From assembly GCA_025458665.1 (NCBI GenBank), contig JALOSG010000004.1:1-38667 (forward strand): a DNA stretch of 38,667 nt. Reading direction: 5' to 3'. The stretch's first letter is position 1. The number at the start of each line of letters is the position of its first letter. Source of the DNA: Serpentinimonas sp. (GTDB taxonomy: Bacteria; Pseudomonadota; Gammaproteobacteria; Burkholderiales; Burkholderiaceae_C). The notes under the pieces are model-generated. The model made no database searches. It saw only the letters and a program-made list of their open reading frames with translations, and was not told where the DNA came from. This document shows, piece by piece, positions 34,773 through 38,667 of this stretch. The position numbers and the translations under genes are program-made.

Positions 34773-35800
34773 CCCTATCCCGTTCCGAGCCGCATCCTGA
34801 GGCTGGCCCCAGCAGGCGCCAGCGTTCACCTGCCGCTCTGGCACTGTGCCTGTTGCTGGCGGCGTTGGCGCTGGGCGTGCTGGCGCTGGGCGTGGGCAGC
34901 ACGGGCTTCGAGCCAATATGGCGCATGTGGCAAGACCCGCTGTCGGCGCAGATCGTCCACGACATTCGCGCACCCCGTACCCTGGGCGCCTTTGCCGCTG
35001 GCGCTTTGCTGGGTCTGGCAGGGGCGGTGGCGCAGGGGCTGTTCCGCAATCCGCTGGCCGATCCTTTTTTGCTGGGCAGCGCCTCGGGCGCTTCGGTGGG
35101 CGTGGCGGCGGCGCTGGCGGGCTGGGGTCTGTCGCCGCTGGCGGCAGGCTGGGCCTTGCGTCTGGGGCTTACTGGCGCTGCTTTTGTGGGGGCGGTGCTG
35201 GCGGTGTTGCTTACCCTGGTGCTGGCGCGCGGCGTGCAGCAGACCCTGCGCCTGCTGCTTGCCGGCGTGGTGGTGGGCGTGGTGCTCGGGGCGGTGACAT
35301 CGCTGATCACCCTGAGTGCGCCCGACACGCTGCAGGCCATGCAGGCCTTCATGCTGGGTTCCACCGCTTTCGTAGGCTGGCCGGCCGTGTGGCTCATGGT
35401 GCTGGTGTGGTGCGGGTGTACCGCGGTGGCCTGGGCGCTGGCGCGCCTGCTCGATGGCCTGGTGCTGGGCGAGGACAGTGCCGCCAGCCTGGGCCTGCCG
35501 GTGGCGCCGCTGCGGGCCGCGCTGGTGGCCGTGATGGCACTGGCCACTGGCGCCGCTGTAGCGCAGACGGGCTTGATTGCATTCGTCGGGCTGGCCGCGC
35601 CGCATCTGGTGCGCTCGCTGGTGGCTGCCGGACATGGCTGGCTGGTGCTGCTTTCGGGCCTCATGGGCGGGTTATTGCTGCTGGTGGCCGATGCGCTGGC
35701 CCGCGCCGTGGTGTCGCCGGAAGAGTGGCCCGTGGGCGTGCTCACGGCGCTGCTGGGCGGCGGCTATCTGTTGTGGCTCATGCACCGGCGGGCAGCGTGA
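34769..35800 (+). CDS. btuC: Vitamin B12 ABC transporter permease BtuC
   Basis: This 343-residue FecCD-family permease has about ten membrane segments. Family-typical blocks are RAPRTLGAFAAGALLGLAGA, GLFRNPLADPFLLGSASGAS and QTGLIAFVGLAAPHLVR. The start at 34769 is fixed by the overlap with the btuF stop; the longer track ORF from 33881 runs through btuF in another frame. The stop overlaps the btuD start (TGATG). It should form the corrinoid channel with BtuD. Confidence 0.95.
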   Translation: MTLSRSEPHPEAGPSRRQRSPAALALCLLLAALALGVLALGVGSTGFEPIWRMWQDPLSAQIVHDIRAPRTLGAFAAGALLGLAGAVAQGLFRNPLADPFLLGSASGASVGVAAALAGWGLSPLAAGWALRLGLTGAAFVGAVLAVLLTLVLARGVQQTLRLLLAGVVVGVVLGAVTSLITLSAPDTLQAMQAFMLGSTAFVGWPAVWLMVLVWCGCTAVAWALARLLDGLVLGEDSAASLGLPVAPLRAALVAVMALATGAAVAQTGLIAFVGLAAPHLVRSLVAAGHGWLVLLSGLMGGLLLLVADALARAVVSPEEWPVGVLTALLGGGYLLWLMHRRAA

Positions 35801-36600
35801 TGCTGGAGGCACGCAATCTCTCGGTGTCCCTGGGTACAGGGCGTTTGCGGCGGCAGGTGCTTTGCGGCCTGAACGTCGAAGTATCCGCAGGGCGCTGGAC
35901 CTGTGTGCTTGGCCCCAACGGGTCGGGCAAATCTACCTTGCTCAAAACACTGGCGGGTGTGTGGCATGCGGGGGGCGTTGGGGCTGGCGCCCAGGTGCAA
36001 GGCGACGTGTTGCTGCGGGGTGCTCCGTTGTCCCGCCTGCCGGCGCGCCAGCGCGCACAGACCGTGGCCTGGCTGGCGCAGGGCGAGCCGGAGGCCACCG
36101 CCAACGACCTGTCGGCCTACGACGTGGCCATGCTGGGCCGCCTGCCACACCGGGGTTGGCTGGCCGCCCCGGGGCCGCAAGACCACGCTGCGGTGGAGCA
36201 GGCGCTGCGCCGTACCCACGCCTGGGACTGGCGCCACAGGCCGCTGGGCGCCTTGTCGGGCGGCGAGCGCCAGCGAGTGCTGCTGGCCCGCTTGCTGGCG
36301 GTGCAGGCCAGCGTGCTGCTCATGGACGAACCCATTGCCAACCTGGACCCCCCGCACCAGGCCGACTGGCTGCGGCTGGTGCGCGATTTGGTGAAGCAAG
36401 GCCACACGGTGGTGAGCGTGCTGCACGATGTGAGTCTGGCTCTGCTGGCCGATGATCTGGTATTGCTGCGCCAGGGAGTGGTACACCATGCGGGCCCCAG
36501 CCACAGCGAAGCCGCCCGCGCAGCCATTGAATCCGTGTTCGACCACCGCCTTCGCCTCGTGCGCACGGAGGAGGGCGGCTGGGTGGCGGCCCCCTGCTGA
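35800..36600 (+). CDS. btuD: Vitamin B12 ABC transporter ATPase BtuD
   Basis: This 266-residue ABC ATPase has Walker A LGPNGSGKSTLLK (about residues 37-49), Q-loop VAWLAQGE, signature LSGGERQRVLLARL, Walker B VLLMDEPIANLD and H-loop VLHDVSLA. It shares its first bases with the btuC stop (TGATG). It should energise BtuC import of corrinoid. A general iron-siderophore role is possible for the family, but the gene context points to B12. Confidence 0.94.
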   Translation: MLEARNLSVSLGTGRLRRQVLCGLNVEVSAGRWTCVLGPNGSGKSTLLKTLAGVWHAGGVGAGAQVQGDVLLRGAPLSRLPARQRAQTVAWLAQGEPEATANDLSAYDVAMLGRLPHRGWLAAPGPQDHAAVEQALRRTHAWDWRHRPLGALSGGERQRVLLARLLAVQASVLLMDEPIANLDPPHQADWLRLVRDLVKQGHTVVSVLHDVSLALLADDLVLLRQGVVHHAGPSHSEAARAAIESVFDHRLRLVRTEEGGWVAAPC

Positions 36601-36670
36601 ACCACGTTGGAACTGCCACCGCTGCACCCCAGCTATCTGATCCACTCTGCTTATTCCTACCAGCCATTCC

Positions 36671-37843
36671 ATGAACCCCACCGAATTCCAGCCCACCGCC
36701 TTCTCTGCCGTGCCAGTCGGCTTCAAACTCCCCACCCTCATCGACCTGACCGACCCCGACCTGTCCCAGCGCCTGCAGGCACGGCTGGACAACAAAACCA
36801 AGCCCGTGGGGTCCCTGGGTCGGCTGGAGGCGCTGGCTGTGCGCTTGGGCCTCATTCTGGGCACCTTGCGCCCGGAACTGCACCACCCGCAAATGGTGGT
36901 GTTTGCCGCCGATCACGGCCTCGCTGCCCACGGCGTTTCGGCCTACCCCAGCGATGTCACCTGGCAGATGGTGAGCAACTTTCTGGCGGGCGGTGCCGCC
37001 GTGAGCGTGCTCGCGCGCCAGCATGGCCTGGCGCTCACTGTGGTGGATTGCGGCGTGCGCCACGACTTCCCCGCCCACCCGCAGCTGCAGGCACGCAAGG
37101 TGGCACCGGGTACGCAGGACATGCTGCAGGCCATGGCCATGACACCGCGCCAGTGCGCACAGGCCCTGCAGCACGGCATGGACCTGGTGCGCGAGTTGCC
37201 CGGCAACGTGCTGTTACTGGGTGAGATGGGCATAGGCAACACCTCTGCAGCTTCCTTGTTGCTGGCCCAGCTCACAGGCAGGGATCTGGCCGACTGCACC
37301 GGCGCAGGCACAGGCCTGACCGAGGCCGGCTTGCAAGCCAAGCTGCAGGTGCTGCGCGGGGTGCAGCAGCGCCACCAGAAGGATCTGGATGCCGCGCGCG
37401 CCAGTGGGCTCCTGAAGCCCGAGGCGTGGGGCGGTACCGGTGCGGGCGTGGTAGCGCGCCACGAGGCGGCCGCGCTGTTCACGCTGGCCTCGCTGGGTGG
37501 GCTGGAGGTGGCCACCATGGTGGGCGCTGTCCTGCAGGCCGCGTTCGAGCGCAAGGTGATTCTGGTGGATGGATTCATCGCTTCGGCGGCCGTCATGGCG
37601 GCGGCGGCGCTGCGCCCGCAGGTGCTGCAGCGCTGCGTGTTTGCGCACCGCTCCAGCGAGCATGCGCACGGCCTGTTGCTGGAACACCTCAAGGCCGAAC
37701 CGCTGCTCGATTGGGGCTTGCGCCTGGGTGAGGGCTCTGGGGCGGCGCTGGCGTGGCCGCTGGTGGCATCGGCCAGCCGCATCCTCATCGAGATGGCCAG
37801 TTTCGAGGACGCGGGCGTATCCCGCCAGGCCAGCGGAGCCTAG
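36671..37843 (+). CDS. cobT: Nicotinate-nucleotide--dimethylbenzimidazole phosphoribosyltransferase
   Basis: This 390-residue enzyme activates 5,6-dimethylbenzimidazole to its riboside phosphate, the lower ligand of B12. Family motifs are DNKTKPVGSLGRLE, VVFAADHGLAAHGVSAYP, GEMGIGNTSAA and the catalytic glutamate region LRLGEGSGAALAW. It is longer than the Salmonella enzyme (356) by an N-terminal extension. A 70-bp gap separates it from btuD, the largest break inside the operon, but no terminator is visible there. Confidence 0.95.
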   Translation: MNPTEFQPTAFSAVPVGFKLPTLIDLTDPDLSQRLQARLDNKTKPVGSLGRLEALAVRLGLILGTLRPELHHPQMVVFAADHGLAAHGVSAYPSDVTWQMVSNFLAGGAAVSVLARQHGLALTVVDCGVRHDFPAHPQLQARKVAPGTQDMLQAMAMTPRQCAQALQHGMDLVRELPGNVLLLGEMGIGNTSAASLLLAQLTGRDLADCTGAGTGLTEAGLQAKLQVLRGVQQRHQKDLDAARASGLLKPEAWGGTGAGVVARHEAAALFTLASLGGLEVATMVGAVLQAAFERKVILVDGFIASAAVMAAAALRPQVLQRCVFAHRSSEHAHGLLLEHLKAEPLLDWGLRLGEGSGAALAWPLVASASRILIEMASFEDAGVSRQASGA

Positions 37844-37845
37844 CC

Positions 37846-38667
37846 GTGCAGCCCGTGAAGCACTTCCTGCTGGCGGTGCAGTTTTTCACCCGCGTACCGG
37901 TCACAGGCCGCCTGGCCGCCTGGGTGGGTTACAGCCCGGCCATGTTGCAGGCCAGCGCGGCCTATTTCCCGGCGGTGGGCTGGCTGGTGGGCGGCGCCAC
38001 CGCGCTGCTTCTGTACGGGCTGCTGCTGGCGTTGCCCCCTGTGGCCGTGGCGCCCGCCAGCGCATGGGTGGCGGCGGTGTTGTCCACCGCGTTCGGGCTG
38101 TTGCTCACCGGAGCGTTCCACGAGGACGGTCTGGCCGATCTGGCCGATGGCCTGGGCGGCAGCCTTAACCGCGACCGCGCTCTGGAGATCATGAAAGACT
38201 CGCGCATAGGCACGTTTGGCGCTGCCGCGCTGGGCATGGCGTTGCTGGCCAAGGTGGCCTTGCTGGCGGTGCTGGCGCAGGTGCAGCCCCTGCTGGCCGT
38301 GCTGGGTTTGTTCGGCGCGCATGTGGTCTCTCGCACCATGCCGCTGCTGGTCATTGCCCTGCTGCGGCATGTGGAGCAGCCAGGCTCGCGTTCCAAGCCG
38401 CTGGCCGACCGCATCACGGTTCCGGCGCTGGCCCTGGGCCTGCTGCAGTGCGCGTTCACGCTGGTGCTGCTGGCGTGGCTGGGGCCGCAGTGGGCAGGGC
38501 CTGTGGCCGGCTGGCCATGGTGGGGCGCCGGCACGCTGCTGGCCCTGCTGGGCGCAGCGGCGGTGGCTTGGCGCCTCAAAGTGCGCTTGCAAGGCTTCAC
38601 CGGGGACGGGCTGGGCGCCACCCAGCAAGTGGCCGAGGTGGCATTCCTGCTGGGACTGGCGTTGTGC
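37846..38667 (+). CDS. cobS: Adenosylcobinamide-GDP ribazoletransferase (3' end outside window)
   Basis: This membrane enzyme (also called CobV) joins adenosylcobinamide-GDP to alpha-ribazole to form adenosylcobalamin. It uses a GTG start 2 bp after the cobT stop. Visible motifs are VKHFLLAVQFFTRVPV, the acidic FHEDGLADLADGLGG and LEIMKDSRIGTFGA, followed by hydrophobic segments. 274 codons are present without a stop, so the gene continues beyond the window. It closes the set needed for cobinamide salvage. Confidence 0.95.
   Translation, partial: MQPVKHFLLAVQFFTRVPVTGRLAAWVGYSPAMLQASAAYFPAVGWLVGGATALLLYGLLLALPPVAVAPASAWVAAVLSTAFGLLLTGAFHEDGLADLADGLGGSLNRDRALEIMKDSRIGTFGAAALGMALLAKVALLAVLAQVQPLLAVLGLFGAHVVSRTMPLLVIALLRHVEQPGSRSKPLADRITVPALALGLLQCAFTLVLLAWLGPQWAGPVAGWPWWGAGTLLALLGAAAVAWRLKVRLQGFTGDGLGATQQVAEVAFLLGLALC

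Noticed and set aside
32277-34973. 898-codon minus-strand ORF
   Set aside because: It is antisense to the btuB end, the BtuF-like gene, cobU and btuF, with no family features.

Overview
The window looks like a chromosomal segment of a high-GC betaproteobacterium, most likely Burkholderiales and close to Comamonadaceae. This rests on protein style (FimV-like, DUF2189, DUF2788, lysine/alanine-rich SWIB protein), the zapB-like/zapA/6S RNA order and the codon use. No search could be run, so the genus is open. There is no phage, insertion sequence or CRISPR array. Gene density is high and most neighbours form short operons with overlapping start and stop codons.

Layout. 1-2118 (mainly minus): a gene tail of unknown identity, tRNA-Ser(GGA) with promoter and terminator, then a DUF2237 protein, a QmcA-type SPFH membrane protein and its NfeD partner. 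2312-4894 (plus): a PLP-dependent basic amino acid decarboxylase and a small DUF465/YdcH protein. 4929-11341: fabI (minus) back to back with the yejABEF peptide/microcin-C-type ABC importer (plus). 11435-14960 (plus): a DUF2189 membrane protein, a DUF2788 protein and an 824-residue GspE/PilB-type ATPase with an unusual N-terminal region. 14970-20508 (minus): a five-gene acyl-CoA operon read as 3-hydroxyacyl-CoA dehydrogenase, crotonase-fold enzyme, Crp/Fnr regulator, APH-like kinase and acyl-CoA dehydrogenase. 20595-22844: a FimV-like inner-membrane protein. 22866-26938: a D-2-hydroxyacid dehydrogenase (minus) divergent from an MFS transporter and a ThDP-dependent enzyme (plus). 27066-29107: a SWIB-domain protein with a histone-H1-like tail, an RraA-like aldolase and a TauE/SafE permease. 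29220-30054 (minus): zapB-like gene, zapA and 6S RNA. 30080-38667 (plus): a cobalamin riboswitch followed by btuB (broken in this sequence), a BtuF-like protein without signal peptide, cobU, btuF, btuC, btuD, cobT and cobS, which runs off the end.

The most coherent system is the B12 operon. An outer-membrane receptor, a periplasmic binding protein and BtuCD import corrinoid. CobU, CobT and CobS activate cobinamide, activate the lower-ligand base and join the two. The whole unit sits behind a B12 riboswitch. The receptor gene has a frame change at about 31181-31191, where a stretch of coding sequence appears to be missing. The second theme is the acyl-CoA operon, whose kinase-like and dehydrogenase genes correspond to the two halves of eukaryotic ACAD10/ACAD11 proteins. 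Nothing here can be called a wholly new system from sequence alone. The best leads are the N-terminal region of the GspE-like ATPase, the broken btuB with a cytoplasmic BtuF-like neighbour, the SWIB/histone-tail protein and the unfused ACAD11-like gene pair.
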